Shown here piece by piece: positions 26,793 to 36,122 of a DNA stretch of 47,616 nt. Both the position numbers and the translations under genes were made by a program. The stretch is from Actinomycetes bacterium. Lineage in GTDB: Bacteria; Actinomycetota; Actinomycetes; Actinomycetales; Dermatophilaceae. Positions within the stretch are counted from its first letter, which is position 1. Each line of letters begins with the position of its first letter. The notes under the pieces were generated by a model that worked only from the letters and a program-made list of their open reading frames with translations, searched no databases and was not told the origin of the DNA. The DNA lies in contig JAJXUB010000006.1 of the NCBI GenBank assembly GCA_021783215.1, positions 1 through 47,616 of the forward strand, in the 5' to 3' direction.

Positions 26793-29700
26793 TCACGCGC
26801 CGTGCGCGGCGACGTCCCGGATCCGCTGGGAGACGACATGGCTGACGCCGTCGCCGCGCATGGACACGCCGTACAGGGCGTCGGCGACCTCCATGGTCCG
26901 CTTCTGGTGGGTGATGACGATGAGCTGGCTCGAGGCGCGCAGCTCCTCGAGCAGGGTGATGAGCCGCCCGAGGTTGGTGTCGTCGAGGGCGGCCTCGACC
27001 TCGTCCAGGATGTAGAAGGGGCTCGGCCGGGCCTGGAAGATCGCGACGAGCAGCGCGACGGCGACGAGGGAACGTTCCCCGCCGGACAGCAGAGACAGCC
27101 GCTTGACCTTCTTCCCGGGGGGCCGTGCCTCCACCTCGACGCCGCTCGTCAGGAGGTTGTCGGGGTCGCTGAGGACGAGGCGGCCCTCGCCACCGGGGAA
27201 GAGGCGGTCGAAGACGTGCTCGAACTGCTCGGCGGTGTCCCTGAACGCCTCCCCGAAGATCCGCTCGACCCGCTCGTCGACCTCGCGGACGATGTCGAGG
27301 AGGTCCCGCTTGCTCCGCTTCAGGTCCTCCAGCTGCTCGGTGAGGAACTTGTGCCGCTCCTCGAGGGCGGCGTACTCCTCCAGGGCGAGGGGGTTGACGC
27401 GGCCGAGCGCCGCGAGGCTGCGGTCGGCCCTGCGGAGCCGTCTCTCCTGCTCCTCGCGGACATATGCCGTCGGCCCGGGCAGAAGGTCGGGGTCGGCCGG
27501 GTCGTCCGGACCCGGGACATGCGGGATGAGGCGATGTGGCCCGTACTCCTCCATGAGGGTGTCGGGGTCGATGCCGAGCTCCTCGATGGCCTTGGCCTGG
27601 AGCTGCTCGACGCGCGCCATCCGGGCCGCGCGGGCGACCTCGTCACGGTGGACCGAGTCGGTCAGGGTCCTCAGCTCGTCCTGGGCAGCCGCTAGGTCGC
27701 CGCGAACCTCGATGAGCGCCTGCTCGCGTCGCATCCGGGCCGCCTCGGCCTCGTCCCGCAGGAGGCGCGCCTCCTCGAGACCGGCATCGGCCCGGAGAAT
27801 CCCGTAGGCCGCCGCCGCCCCGACGGCCACGGCAGTCTCCCGCTCGCGACGGCGCCGGTCCCGACGCTGCTGGAGCCGGTCGCGTGCGGCGACCTCGTTT
27901 CGGGCGGCGCCCTCCAGGGACTCCGCGCGCCCCTTCAGGGCGTGGGCGCGCTCCTCCTGCGTGCGCAGCGCCAGCCGGACCTCCGTCTCGGCGGTCCGGG
28001 CGCGGCTCGCCTCGAGCTCGAGGCGGTCGCGCTCCTCGGTCCTCGGCTCCTCGATGTCCCCAGGGTCGGCCATCGCCCGGTCGAGGCGCTCGCTGAGCAG
28101 TTCCAGCTCGCTCTGGTCGGCGGCAAGGGCGGACTCGGCCTCGGCGATGCTCCGTCCGAGCCGCTCCCCCTCGGCCTTGGCGCTGCGTGCGCCGGCCCCG
28201 AGCGTGCCAAGCCGCTCGGCGAGGGCGGCCATGCGCGCGTCGGACTCGTGGAGGGCGTCGAGGGTCGCCTCGGCGTCCGCCTCCGCCGTGCCCAGCGCGT
28301 CGCGGGCGGAGCCGAGCGCGAACCGGGCCTGCTCCCCCCGGGCCGTCGCGTCGGCCAGCGCCGCCTCCGCAGCCTCGAGCGCGGCACGCAGCTCGATGAG
28401 GCTGTCGCCGCCGGCGGTCCCGCCCCGGACGTAGCCGGGACCGTACACGTCGCCGTCCGGGGTCACGGCCGTCGCGCCCGGGACACCGTCGACGAGGGCG
28501 ACCGCCGCCTCGGCGTCGCCGACGAGCGCCACCCTCGCAAGCACCTGGCGGACGGCCGCCTCGACGCGGTGGTCGGCTCGGACGACGTCGACGGCCCACC
28601 GGGCCCCCGGCGGAAGCGAACCCCAGTCCGCGCTGTCACCCGGATGCGCGGTCGCCGCGACGAGGAGGTCGGCGCGGCCCCCGGCACCGGTGCGCAGGGA
28701 TTCGAGCGCGCGGCGGGCCGAGGCCGCCGAGTCGACGGCGACGGCGTCGGCGGCCCAGCCGAGGGCGGCCGCGACGGCCGCCTCGTGGCTCGGTTCGACG
28801 GTGAGGAGGGCGGCGACGGCGCCGACGACCCCGTTGGTGCCGGCGGCCTCGAGGAGGGTCGCGACCCCGTCGGTCCGGCCGACGGACAACCGGAGCGCGT
28901 CGGTGCCGGCCTGCGCCGCGCTCCGGTCGCGGTCCGCGGCACGCTCGGCGTCGACGAGGCGGTCGACCTCACGCTGGGCCGCGTCGCGGCGCCTGGCGGC
29001 CGCCTCATGCTCGGCGTCCAGGCCCTCCTCGCCGTTCTCGTCCGTCGCGACGGTGACCTCGAGGCGGGCGAACTCGCGCTCGTGCTCGTTCGCCCGCGCG
29101 AGCGCTGCGTCGACGGCCTCGCGGAGCCGGCCGATCTCGGCCTCGCGCGTCTCGATCCGGCTGCGCCGTGAGGCCACCTGGCCGGCCAGCGTGGCGATCC
29201 CCTCGCGGCGGTCGGCCGCGGCTCGCGTGAGGTCGGCGAGCCTGCGCTGCTCGGCGGCATACGCCTCCTCCGCCTTGCGGCGGGCGGCGACGGCGTCCTC
29301 GAGGTGCGCCGTGACGGACGCGATCTCGACGAGGATGCCCTGCTCGGCCGCGCGCGCCTGCGCGGCTTGTGCACGCAGCTGCTCGGGGTCGCGGCCGGAG
29401 GTCGTCTCCTCCTCCTCGTCCTGGGAGAGGAGCCGGACCCGGTCGGCGGCGACGGCGGCCGTCGACTCGAGCCGGTCGGCGAGCGACCGGAACCGCGCCC
29501 AGCGGTCGTGGGCCGCGGCGATCTGCGGCAGTGCGGCGGTCGTCTGCTCCTCGAGCTCATGCTGGCGGGCGCGCACGGCGACGAGGCTGTCCTCGAGCTC
29601 GGTCCGCCGGGCGATGAGCGCCGACTCATCGGCGACTTCCTGCTCGAGCGTCGACGTCAGCTGGACGAGGTCGTCGGCGACGATCCGCAGCCGGGCATCC

Positions 29701-30368
29701 CGGGCATCGGCCTGGATGACGGCGGCGCGGCGCGCGGCCTCGGCCTGGCGCCCCAAGGGGCCGAGCTGGCGGCGGATCTCGCCGGTGAGGTCGTTGACCC
29801 GGGTGAGGTTCGCCTCCATCGCGTCGAGCTTGCGCAGGGCACGCTCCTTGCGCTTGCGGTGCTTGAGGACCCCGGCAGCCTCCTCGATGAACCCGCGGCG
29901 CTCCTCGGGGGTCGCCCGGAGCACGGCGTCGAGCTGGCCCTGGCCGACGATGACGTGCATCTCGCGGCCGATGCCGGAGTCGGAGAGGAGCTCCTGGACA
30001 TCGAGGAGGCGGCACTGGGTGCCGTTGATGGCGTACTCCGACCCTCCGTTGCGGAACATCGTCCGGGTGATCGTCACCTCGGTGTAGTCGATCGGCAGTG
30101 CGCCGTCGCCGTTGTCGATCGTCAGCGAGACCTCGGCCCGGCCGAGGGGCGGACGTTCGGCAGTCCCGCCGAAGATGACGTCCTCCATCTTGCCGCCGCG
30201 CAGGGACTTGGCCCCCTGCTCCCCCATGACCCAGGCGAGCGCGTCGACGACGTTGGACTTGCCGCTGCCGTTGGGACCGACGATGCACGTGATCCCCGGC
30301 TCCAGCCGCAGCGCCGTCGCGCTCGCGAAGGACTTGAAGCCCTTGAGGGTCAACGCTTTGAGGTACAC
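26793..30368 (-). CDS. smc: Chromosome segregation protein SMC
   Basis: 1191 residues from the GTG at 30368, which gives the canonical start (M)YLKALTLKGFKSFA and has an AGGAC site; an ATG 7 codons upstream is possible. Walker A GPNGSGKS is at 31-38; long coiled coils (about 160-490 and 670-1000, rich in Ala, Arg, Glu) flank a hinge (about 500-650, with TPDGDVYGPGYVRGG at its end). The C-terminal head has LLSGGERSLVAVALL and YILDEVEAALDD. SMC with ScpA/ScpB compacts and segregates the origin region. Confidence 0.97.
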   Translation of the reverse strand: MYLKALTLKGFKSFASATALRLEPGITCIVGPNGSGKSNVVDALAWVMGEQGAKSLRGGKMEDVIFGGTAERPPLGRAEVSLTIDNGDGALPIDYTEVTITRTMFRNGGSEYAINGTQCRLLDVQELLSDSGIGREMHVIVGQGQLDAVLRATPEERRGFIEEAAGVLKHRKRKERALRKLDAMEANLTRVNDLTGEIRRQLGPLGRQAEAARRAAVIQADARDARLRIVADDLVQLTSTLEQEVADESALIARRTELEDSLVAVRARQHELEEQTTAALPQIAAAHDRWARFRSLADRLESTAAVAADRVRLLSQDEEEETTSGRDPEQLRAQAAQARAAEQGILVEIASVTAHLEDAVAARRKAEEAYAAEQRRLADLTRAAADRREGIATLAGQVASRRSRIETREAEIGRLREAVDAALARANEHEREFARLEVTVATDENGEEGLDAEHEAAARRRDAAQREVDRLVDAERAADRDRSAAQAGTDALRLSVGRTDGVATLLEAAGTNGVVGAVAALLTVEPSHEAAVAAALGWAADAVAVDSAASARRALESLRTGAGGRADLLVAATAHPGDSADWGSLPPGARWAVDVVRADHRVEAAVRQVLARVALVGDAEAAVALVDGVPGATAVTPDGDVYGPGYVRGGTAGGDSLIELRAALEAAEAALADATARGEQARFALGSARDALGTAEADAEATLDALHESDARMAALAERLGTLGAGARSAKAEGERLGRSIAEAESALAADQSELELLSERLDRAMADPGDIEEPRTEERDRLELEASRARTAETEVRLALRTQEERAHALKGRAESLEGAARNEVAARDRLQQRRDRRRRERETAVAVGAAAAYGILRADAGLEEARLLRDEAEAARMRREQALIEVRGDLAAAQDELRTLTDSVHRDEVARAARMARVEQLQAKAIEELGIDPDTLMEEYGPHRLIPHVPGPDDPADPDLLPGPTAYVREEQERRLRRADRSLAALGRVNPLALEEYAALEERHKFLTEQLEDLKRSKRDLLDIVREVDERVERIFGEAFRDTAEQFEHVFDRLFPGGEGRLVLSDPDNLLTSGVEVEARPPGKKVKRLSLLSGGERSLVAVALLVAIFQARPSPFYILDEVEAALDDTNLGRLITLLEELRASSQLIVITHQKRTMEVADALYGVSMRGDGVSHVVSQRIRDVAAHGA

Positions 30369-30410
30369 ACGCGTCCTGAGGGTCGGCATACGGGCGACAG
30401 GTCGGCGCTT

Positions 30411-30416
30411 ACCCTA
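30411..30416 (-). promoter_or_regulatory. -10-like box upstream of smc
   Basis: TAGGGT on the minus strand, which would start transcription near 30404 and leave a leader of about 35 nt to the GTG. No -35 consensus is visible. Confidence 0.4.
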
Positions 30417-30494
30417 TCGGCGGCTCCGACCCGACCCCCGCAGCGTGCCGCCCGACCGCGTTGCCTGTGACTGGAGTGACGCGTGTGGTCAGGC

Positions 30495-30788
30495 TCACTC
30501 CGTGCGCGAGGCGATCCGCTCGTGGTGGTGGATGACCTCGGCGATGACGAAACCGATGAACTTCTCGGCGAACGCCGGGTCGAGGCCCGACTCGTCGGCC
30601 AGCTGGCGCAGGCGGGCGACCTGGCGCTCCTCGCGCTCCATGTCGGCCGGCGGCAGACCCTCGGCGGCCTTGAGCTCGCCCACGGCCTGCGTGCACTTGA
30701 ACCGCTCGGCGAGCAGGTGGATGAGGGCGGCGTCGATGTTGTCGATGCTCGCGCGCAGCCGAAGCAGCTCAGCCGGGGTCTCGCTCAC
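30495..30788 (-). CDS. Chorismate mutase, AroQ class
   Basis: 97 residues, all helical, matching the AroQ fold: LLRLRASIDNIDAALIHLLAERF at the start, then VGELKAAEGLPPADMEREE and the last helix FAEKFIGFVIAEVIHHHERI. It converts chorismate to prephenate for Phe/Tyr synthesis; the active-site Arg, Lys and Glu pattern (Arg near 13, Lys near 40, Glu near 51-54) is present. It has no signal peptide, so it is cytoplasmic. TACGAT lies 6 nt before its GTG start, pointing to a leaderless mRNA. Confidence 0.9.
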   Translation of the reverse strand: MSETPAELLRLRASIDNIDAALIHLLAERFKCTQAVGELKAAEGLPPADMEREERQVARLRQLADESGLDPAFAEKFIGFVIAEVIHHHERIASRTE

Positions 30789-30800
30789 CCGAGCATCGTA
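30789..30800 (-). promoter_or_regulatory. Leaderless-type -10 box for the chorismate mutase gene
   Basis: TACGAT on the minus strand (30800 down to 30795), 6 nt before the GTG at 30788. Confidence 0.6.
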
Positions 30801-30868
30801 GGAAGCCGGCGGCGCGGCGGCGGCGCCGTCTTGCCACCCGGTCAGCCGGAGGCGGCACGGCCGGCCGG

Positions 30869-31300
30869 TCAGTACCAGTCGCAGGCACCTTCGACGACGG
30901 TGGGTGGTCGCGTCGTCGCGTCATAACGCCGTAGCCACGCCGGGCGCACCCGGATGAGGACGAAGCGGTCGCTGAGGATGCGGGCACCCGCGAGCTGGTC
31001 GAGGTAGGTCGGCCCGTAGGCCTCCCGCCGGTCTCCCGTGAGGAGCTCCGCGGTGCCCTCGACCTGGAGGCTCACCCCGCCCTTCCAGCCGATGACGAGG
31101 GCGACCTTGGGGTGTGCCTCGATGTTCGCGACCTTGCGCCCTTCGTCCCAGCTGTTGAGGAGGAGGTCCCCGGCGTCGGTGACCGCGAGGTCGACGAGGG
31201 CCGCCTGCGCCTCACCCGAGGCGGAGACCGTCGCGAGGACGCCCAGCCGGGCGTCCCGGACGAAGTCGACGAAGTCGGTGCACGACAGTGCCTCGGACAT
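30869..31300 (-). CDS. Pyridoxamine 5'-phosphate oxidase-like flavoprotein
   Basis: 143 residues from ATG 31300, chosen for its GAGAGGTGAG ribosome site. It has the split-barrel PPOX fold: FVRDARLGVLATVSASGEAQAALV, then the glycine-rich turn and KVALVIGW, and a C-terminal strand with RVRPAWLRRYD. The group includes FMN- and F420-binding reductases; this one is more like the general-stress FMN type, but the cofactor cannot be settled by eye. It starts 5 nt after the acylphosphatase stop. Confidence 0.75.
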   Translation of the reverse strand: MSEALSCTDFVDFVRDARLGVLATVSASGEAQAALVDLAVTDAGDLLLNSWDEGRKVANIEAHPKVALVIGWKGGVSLQVEGTAELLTGDRREAYGPTYLDQLAGARILSDRFVLIRVRPAWLRRYDATTRPPTVVEGACDWY

Positions 31301-31305
31301 GGCGC

Positions 31306-31674
31306 TCACCTCTCGAGAAAGCCGCGGGTGCCGCGCGGCACGGACCACATCGGCGACGATACCCGCTCGACCGTGCCCGGCCGCCGGGTTGTCGAGGGGT
31401 ACTCCTCGAGGCGGACGATGAGGTTCTCCAACGCCGTCCGCGTGCCCTCGGCGACCACCTCGACGCGACCGTCATCGGTGTTGCGGGCATGTCCGGCGAG
31501 GCCGAGCTCGAGGGCCTGCGCGCGGACCCACCAGCGGAACCCGACGCCCTGGACCCGTCCGCGGACGTAGAGCGTGACCCGGCTCGTGGCGTCGGACCCC
31601 TGCCGTTGCCGTCCTCCGTGAGGACTGTGCCCGTCGGGTCGAGGGGCCGCAGCGGGGTCGGGCTCGGGGTGCAT
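31306..31674 (-). CDS. acyP: Acylphosphatase
   Basis: 122 residues; the usual length is about 90, the extra being a 30-residue Pro/Gly/His-rich N-terminus. The ATG has a GAGGAG site placed right at the mutM stop. Catalytic Arg47 lies in RGRVQGVGFRWW and Asn65 in GHARNTDDGRVEV. It hydrolyses acyl phosphates such as acetyl- or 1,3-bisphosphoglycerate. It lies between mutM and smc, as in M. tuberculosis (Rv2922A). Confidence 0.92.
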   Translation of the reverse strand: MHPEPDPAAAPRPDGHSPHGGRQRQGSDATSRVTLYVRGRVQGVGFRWWVRAQALELGLAGHARNTDDGRVEVVAEGTRTALENLIVRLEEYPSTTRRPGTVERVSSPMWSVPRGTRGFLER

Positions 31675-31686
31675 GCCTGAGGCTCC

Positions 31687-32544
31687 TCAGCGAGGCGCCC
31701 GCTGACAGCGCGGGCAGAAGTAGGAGCTGCGGTTCATGAAGGCGACACGCCGGATCGGGGTGCCGCAGCGTCGGCAGGGCCGGCCTTCCTGGCCGTAGGC
31801 CGCGAGTGACCGCTCGAAGTAGCCGCTCGCGCCGTTGACGTTGACGTAGAGCGCGTCGAAGCTCGTCCCGCCCTGCTCGAGCGCGGCCGCCATGACCTCG
31901 CGCGTGTGCCGGAGGATCCGCGCGACGGCCGGCTTGGTGAGGGACGACGCGGGACGCCCACCGTGGACCCGAGCCCGCCACAGGCCCTCGTCGGCGTAGA
32001 TGTTGCCGACCCCCGACACGTAGCGCTGGTCGAGGAGGACGCGCTTGACGGCGCTCGTGCTCGCCGTGATCCGGCGGACCACCGCCGCTTCGTCGTAGGC
32101 CGCCTCGAACGGGTCGGGCGCGATGTGGGCGATCGTCAGCGGGACACCGTCGGCGGACAGGTCGGACAGGGAGATCCCGCCGAAGGTCCGCTGGTCGACG
32201 AAGCGCAGCTCGTCCCCGCCGTCGTCGAAGGAGAGCCGGGCGTGCAGGTGGCGTTCGTCGGGCGCCTCGGGACGCTCGACGAGCAGCTGGCCGCTCATGC
32301 CGAGGTGGATGAGGAGGGCGACGGGCTCGTCGTCCGGGGCATCGAGGACGAGCCACAGGTACTTCCCGCGGCGGCGGGCCGCGCGGACGGTGCGGCCCTG
32401 GAGGCGGGCCGCGAGGTCGTCGGGGCCGGGGATGTGGCGGCGGGCGACACGCGCGCCGTGGAGGGCGGCCTCGGCGATCGTCCGCCCGGTGACTCGCTCC
32501 GCGAGACCACGCCGGACGACCTCGACCTCGGGCAGCTCCGGCAT
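31687..32544 (-). CDS. mutM: Formamidopyrimidine-DNA glycosylase
   Basis: 285 residues from ATG 32544. The N-terminal MPELPEVE has the Pro/Glu catalytic end, with the conserved Lys in [11 protein letters not shown]. The H2TH part holds the conserved [15 protein letters not shown], and the C-terminal zinc finger has CRRCG and CPRC pairs. It removes 8-oxoguanine and formamidopyrimidines. It follows rnc by 4 nt and acyP by overlap of the ribosome site, within rpmF-rnc-mutM. Confidence 0.95.
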   Translation of the reverse strand: MPELPEVEVVRRGLAERVTGRTIAEAALHGARVARRHIPGPDDLAARLQGRTVRAARRRGKYLWLVLDAPDDEPVALLIHLGMSGQLLVERPEAPDERHLHARLSFDDGGDELRFVDQRTFGGISLSDLSADGVPLTIAHIAPDPFEAAYDEAAVVRRITASTSAVKRVLLDQRYVSGVGNIYADEGLWRARVHGGRPASSLTKPAVARILRHTREVMAAALEQGGTSFDALYVNVNGASGYFERSLAAYGQEGRPCRRCGTPIRRVAFMNRSSYFCPRCQRAPR

Positions 32545-32548
32545 GGGG

Positions 32549-33298
32549 TCAGTCGGCGGGTGCGGCGTCGGCCGCCACGTCACGCAGGGAGCGCCACGCC
32601 TGTTCGGCGGCCTGCTGCTCGGCGTCCTTCTTCGTCCGGCCGGTCCCCTCGCCGCGGACGACGCCGTGGACGACGGCCTGGGCCGTGAAGGTCTTCGCGT
32701 GCTCGGGACCGGTGTCGACGACGACGTACTCCGGAGAGCCGAGGGCGAGGGCCGCCGAGGCCTCCTGGAGCGAGGTCTTCCAGTCCAGACCGGCGCCGAG
32801 GGCGGCCGAGGCGGCCATGATCGGGTCGAGGAGATGGTGGACGAGGGCCGCGGCGGCCTCGACACCGGCACACACGTAGACGCAGCCGATAACGGCCTCC
32901 GTCGTGTCGGCGAGGATCGAGTCCTTGTCCCGACCCCCGGTCGCCTGCTCCCCTCGCCCCAGCCGGAGGTAGTCGCCGAGCCCGATCGTCCGGGCGACGA
33001 CGGCGAGGGCGCGCATGTTGACGACGGCCGCCCGCAGCTTGGCCAGGTGGCCCTCCGAGAGGTCGGGGTGCCCGGCGTACAGGGCGTCCGTGACGACAAG
33101 GCCGAGGACGGCGTCACCGAGGAACTCAAGCCGTTCGTTGTGCGGGGCGCCCCCCGCCTCGTAGGCGTAGGAGCGGTGGGTCAGGGCACGCCGGAGCAGC
33201 GCCTCGTCGATGACCCCCCCGGTCACCTCGTGGAGGTGACTCGCGAGGTCCTCGACGGGACGCGGGGTCCGGGCGCCGGAGGCGCGGCTCGCGGTCAT
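32549..33298 (-). CDS. rnc: Ribonuclease III
   Basis: 249 residues. The signature [13 protein letters not shown] is at 54-66 (acidic residues Glu58 and Asp62), and the second acidic pair is in [12 protein letters not shown] double-stranded RNA-binding domain occupies about 165-237 ([17 protein letters not shown]). It processes pre-rRNA and structured mRNAs. An Ala/Asp tail ends the protein. It lies between rpmF (16 nt) and mutM (4 nt). Confidence 0.95.
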   Translation of the reverse strand: MTASRASGARTPRPVEDLASHLHEVTGGVIDEALLRRALTHRSYAYEAGGAPHNERLEFLGDAVLGLVVTDALYAGHPDLSEGHLAKLRAAVVNMRALAVVARTIGLGDYLRLGRGEQATGGRDKDSILADTTEAVIGCVYVCAGVEAAAALVHHLLDPIMAASAALGAGLDWKTSLQEASAALALGSPEYVVVDTGPEHAKTFTAQAVVHGVVRGEGTGRTKKDAEQQAAEQAWRSLRDVAADAAPAD

Positions 33299-33314
33299 GC
33301 CCGCAGGCCGGGTC

Positions 33315-33509
33315 TCAGCCCTGGTGCTCGGTGCGCTCGGCCTCGGCGTAGTGCCGGCCCTGGTACATGCCGCAGGACGGGCACGCCGTGTGCGGCCGCA
33401 TCGGCGCGTGGCACTGGGGGCACTCCGTCACGGTCACAACCGGCGCCTTCCAGTTGGCGCGGCGGGACCGGGTGTTCGAGCGCGACGTCTTGCGCTTCGG
33501 GACAGCCAC
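33315..33509 (-). CDS. rpmF: 50S ribosomal protein L32 (zinc-binding type)
   Basis: 64 residues from a GTG at 33509, which directly follows the DUF177 stop codon (33511-33513) by one base. [19 protein letters not shown] is the L32 start. Cys30, Cys33, Cys43 and Cys46 form the complete zinc site, so this is the C+ form; a C- paralogue used under zinc starvation would have to be elsewhere. The frame is open upstream but only as a shadow of DUF177. Confidence 0.95.
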   Translation of the reverse strand: MAVPKRKTSRSNTRSRRANWKAPVVTVTECPQCHAPMRPHTACPSCGMYQGRHYAEAERTEHQG

Positions 33510-33510
33510 G

Positions 33511-34095
33511 TCAGCTCCTCTCGTCGGTGTCGCTCGGCCCCTCGTCCGGCGCGGCCAGGTCGGCCAGGACGGACCAGCGAGGGTCGAGCACGTCATGGTG
33601 ATGTGTCGGGTCGTCCGCCAGGGCCGCCCCGCACTCGGGGCACAGGCCCGGACAGTCGTCCCGGCATACCGGCTGGAACGGCAGTGCGGGCACCACCGTG
33701 TCCCGGAGCACCGGTTCGAGGTCGATGAGATCGTCGACGACCCGGAGCTCCTCGCCCACGTCATCGGCACCCACCTCGTGGTGGTGTGCCGCACGGTCGG
33801 TCCACACGTAGAGCTCCTGGAAGCGGTTGTCCACGGGGAAGGACACCGGTTCGAGGCACCGTACGCAGGTGCCGGCCGCCACCGCATGGACCGAACCGGT
33901 GACGAGGACGCCCTCGACGACGGACTCCAGTCGCAGGTCGAGGGTCAGGGGCGAGCCCTCCTCGATCCCGACGACGTCCGTGCCGAGGTCGGCCGGTGCC
34001 TCGACGGTCCGCACCATCTCCGTCATGGATCCCGGGCGACGCCCGACCTCCCTGGTATCGATGACCAAGGGGGCGCGTGGGTCGAGTCGGGTCAT
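33511..34095 (-). CDS. DUF177 (YceD) family protein
   Basis: 194 residues from the ATG at 34095 that starts MTRLDPRAPLVIDTREVGRRPG, the usual family start; an ATG 31 codons upstream is less likely. The central CVRCLEPV and the late CRDDCPGLCPECGA cysteine cluster are diagnostic. YceD helps accumulation of 23S rRNA in E. coli and plants. It is coupled to rpmF, and no Shine-Dalgarno site is visible at its start. Confidence 0.92.
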   Translation of the reverse strand: MTRLDPRAPLVIDTREVGRRPGSMTEMVRTVEAPADLGTDVVGIEEGSPLTLDLRLESVVEGVLVTGSVHAVAAGTCVRCLEPVSFPVDNRFQELYVWTDRAAHHHEVGADDVGEELRVVDDLIDLEPVLRDTVVPALPFQPVCRDDCPGLCPECGAALADDPTHHHDVLDPRWSVLADLAAPDEGPSDTDERS

Positions 34096-34211
34096 GGCAG
34101 TGAAGGAGCGAGGCGTCGGTGGTTCGGTCCCGTCGCGGAGTGACGTGGACCAACGGGCAAGACTACCTGTCGCGGCGCGCGTCCCCAAACCGTCGGGCGG
34201 TCCACCCGGAC

Positions 34212-34697
34212 TCAGCCGCCCAGCCGGGCCCGAAGGGCGTCGCGGACATCGTCGGCGACGAGGCCGGTGACGTCCCCGCCGTAGCGGGCGACCTCCCTGA
34301 CGAGCGAGCTCGACACGTGCTCGAACCGCGGGTCCCCGGGCAGGAAGAGGGTCTCCAGGCCGGTGAGGTGCCGGTTCATGAGCGCCATGGGCAGCTCGTA
34401 GGCGAAGTCGGTTCCACCGCGCAGCCCCTTGACGAGGACGTGGACGTCCAGCTCACGGCATACGTCGACGATGAGCCGGCCGCCGAAGGCCTCGACCCGG
34501 ACGTTCGGGACGTGGGCGAGCGCGGCCCGGACGTAGGCCATCCGCTCATCGACGGTGAACGTCCCCGCCTTGGCGGGGTTGTGGAGGATCGCGACGACGA
34601 CCTCGTCGAAGAGGGCCGCGGCGCGCTCGACGACGTCGACGTGCCCGACGGTGACGGGGTCGTACGACCCGGGGCACACGCAGCGGCTCGGACTCAC
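34212..34697 (-). CDS. coaD: Phosphopantetheine adenylyltransferase
   Basis: 161 residues from a GTG at 34697. CVCPGSYDPVTVGHVDVVERA carries the TxGH nucleotide motif (16-19), followed by VVVAILHNPAK, and HVLVKGLRGGTDFAYELPMA and SSSLVREVARYGGD complete the family pattern. It makes dephospho-CoA from 4'-phosphopantetheine. The start is set by the -10 box TAGGTT 7 nt upstream. It lies 10 nt after phzF on the same strand. Confidence 0.95.
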   Translation of the reverse strand: MSPSRCVCPGSYDPVTVGHVDVVERAAALFDEVVVAILHNPAKAGTFTVDERMAYVRAALAHVPNVRVEAFGGRLIVDVCRELDVHVLVKGLRGGTDFAYELPMALMNRHLTGLETLFLPGDPRFEHVSSSLVREVARYGGDVTGLVADDVRDALRARLGG

Positions 34698-34710
34698 GGG
34701 CGCAAACCTA
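34698..34710 (-). promoter_or_regulatory. Leaderless-type -10 box for coaD, overlapping the phzF stop codon
   Basis: TAGGTT on the minus strand (34710 down to 34705), 7 nt before the coaD GTG. The first three bases are the TAG stop of the PhzF-like gene. Confidence 0.6.
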
Positions 34711-35556
34711 CGCTGCGGGGTCGGTGACGTCACCGCGGACGCACGTGACGGCGTCGCCACCGACCCAGACGGTGTCGCCGTCGGTCGCGATGTGGACCCG
34801 GCCGCGCCGGTGCAGGGCCGTCCCCTGGGACGCGACGTAGGCCGCCGGGAGCGTGCCGTTGCCGATGAGCCACTGGGCGAGCGAGGCGTTGAGCGAGCCG
34901 GTGACCGGATCCTCCGAGAAGTCCCGTCCGTCGGCGTAGAAGGCCCGCACCTCGACGGCACACCCATCCGGGTGGGGTCGTTGCGTGGTGTAGGGCCCGA
35001 CGACGCCGACCTTGAGCCCCTCGAACGCAGGGACATCCGGGTCCACGGCCAGGACGGCCTCGGCGGAGCGGAGGAGGAGCCCGACCCAGCCCGGCCCGTT
35101 GTCGCACCACGCGGCGTCGACGACGTCGCCCGGTCCGACCCTCAGAGCCCGGACGATCCGCGCGAGGAGGTCCGCAGCGACCGCTCCCCCGCGCAGGAGC
35201 GGGGGGGCCGCGAACGCAAGCCTGTCGTCGCGACGGACGGTGACGAGGCCGACGCCGCATTCCTGGACGACGGCGTCCTCGGCCGCCGGCCGGCCACCGG
35301 CCTCGAGCCACGCGTGGGCGCTGCCGATCGTCGGATGCCCGGCGAACGGCAGCTCGCCGCCGGTCGTCCAGATCCGGACGCGGTAGTCGGCGCCCGGCGC
35401 GGTCGGCCGAAGGAGGAACGTCGTCTCGGACAGGTTGGTCCACCGCGCGATCCGGGCCATGTCCGCCTCGCTCAGCCCGTCGGCGTCGTGGACGACGGCC
35501 AGGGCGTTGCCGAGGAACCTCACCGCGGAGAAGACGTCGACCAGGGAGAACCTCAC
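34708..35556 (-). CDS. PhzF-family isomerase
   Basis: 282 residues in two symmetric halves. Glu44 in WTNLSETTFLL is the catalytic acid of the family; GHPTIGSAHAWLE (73-85) and SEDPVTGSLNASLAQWL in the second half are the substrate-anion binding loops. PhzF of phenazine synthesis isomerises a dihydroxyanthranilate, but stand-alone members like this one have unknown substrates. No phenazine genes are near. It is inserted between rsmD and coaD, which are normally adjacent, and it has its own leaderless-type -10. Confidence 0.85.
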   Translation of the reverse strand: MRFSLVDVFSAVRFLGNALAVVHDADGLSEADMARIARWTNLSETTFLLRPTAPGADYRVRIWTTGGELPFAGHPTIGSAHAWLEAGGRPAAEDAVVQECGVGLVTVRRDDRLAFAAPPLLRGGAVAADLLARIVRALRVGPGDVVDAAWCDNGPGWVGLLLRSAEAVLAVDPDVPAFEGLKVGVVGPYTTQRPHPDGCAVEVRAFYADGRDFSEDPVTGSLNASLAQWLIGNGTLPAAYVASQGTALHRRGRVHIATDGDTVWVGGDAVTCVRGDVTDPAA

Positions 35557-35569
35557 GCGTGCCAGGCTA
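35557..35569 (-). promoter_or_regulatory. Leaderless-type -10 box for phzF, overlapping the rsmD stop codon
   Basis: TAGCCT on the minus strand (35569 down to 35564), 7 nt before the GTG at 35556. Its TAG is the rsmD stop codon. Confidence 0.6.
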
Positions 35570-36121
35570 GGCCGTCGTGGCGTACCACAGGGCCGTCTCG
35601 CCGTACGTGCGGAGCGTTTCCGCGACCAGGCCGGCCGGCCAGGCGGGCTCGGGCGAGCGGGAGGACCGCTCGACGACGACGTGGCCGCCGTCGGCGACCC
35701 AGCCGCCGACGACGAGGGCCTGGAGGACCGCGGCGAGGGCGTCCTCCCGCACGGCGTAGGGGGGGTCGAGGAGGACGACGTCGTAGGCCGTCCCGCCCGT
35801 CCTGAGGTAGCTCTCGACCGTCGAGGCCACCACCCGGGCCTGGGCGAGACCGAGGTCGCGGGCGTTGCCGGTGACGAGGGTGCAGACGCGCCGGTCGGAC
35901 TCGACGAGGGTCACGGCGGCGGCCCCACGGGAGGCGGCCTCGAGGCCGAGGGCGCCGGACCCGGCATACAGGTCGAGGACCCGCGCACCGGCGAGCGCGC
36001 CCCGGGCCGCGAGAGCCGAGAAGAGCGCCTCGCGGACCCTCTCGCTCGTCGGCCGCGTGCCCGACCCGGCAGGGGTGCGCAGCCGCCGCCCGCCGGCCCT
36101 CCCGGCGATGATCCGGGTCAT
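35567..36121 (-). CDS. rsmD: 16S rRNA m2G966 methyltransferase RsmD
   Basis: 184 residues from ATG 36121. MTRIIAGRAGGRRLRTP is the usual start and PTSERVREALFSAL is the RNA-contact motif. SAM motif VLDLYAGSGALGLEA is at 48-62, and the catalytic LLDPPY at 117-122. It methylates G966 of 16S rRNA. It begins one base after the recG stop, so it is coupled to recG. Confidence 0.95.
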   Translation of the reverse strand: MTRIIAGRAGGRRLRTPAGSGTRPTSERVREALFSALAARGALAGARVLDLYAGSGALGLEAASRGAAAVTLVESDRRVCTLVTGNARDLGLAQARVVASTVESYLRTGGTAYDVVLLDPPYAVREDALAAVLQALVVGGWVADGGHVVVERSSRSPEPAWPAGLVAETLRTYGETALWYATTA

Positions 36122-36122
36122 G

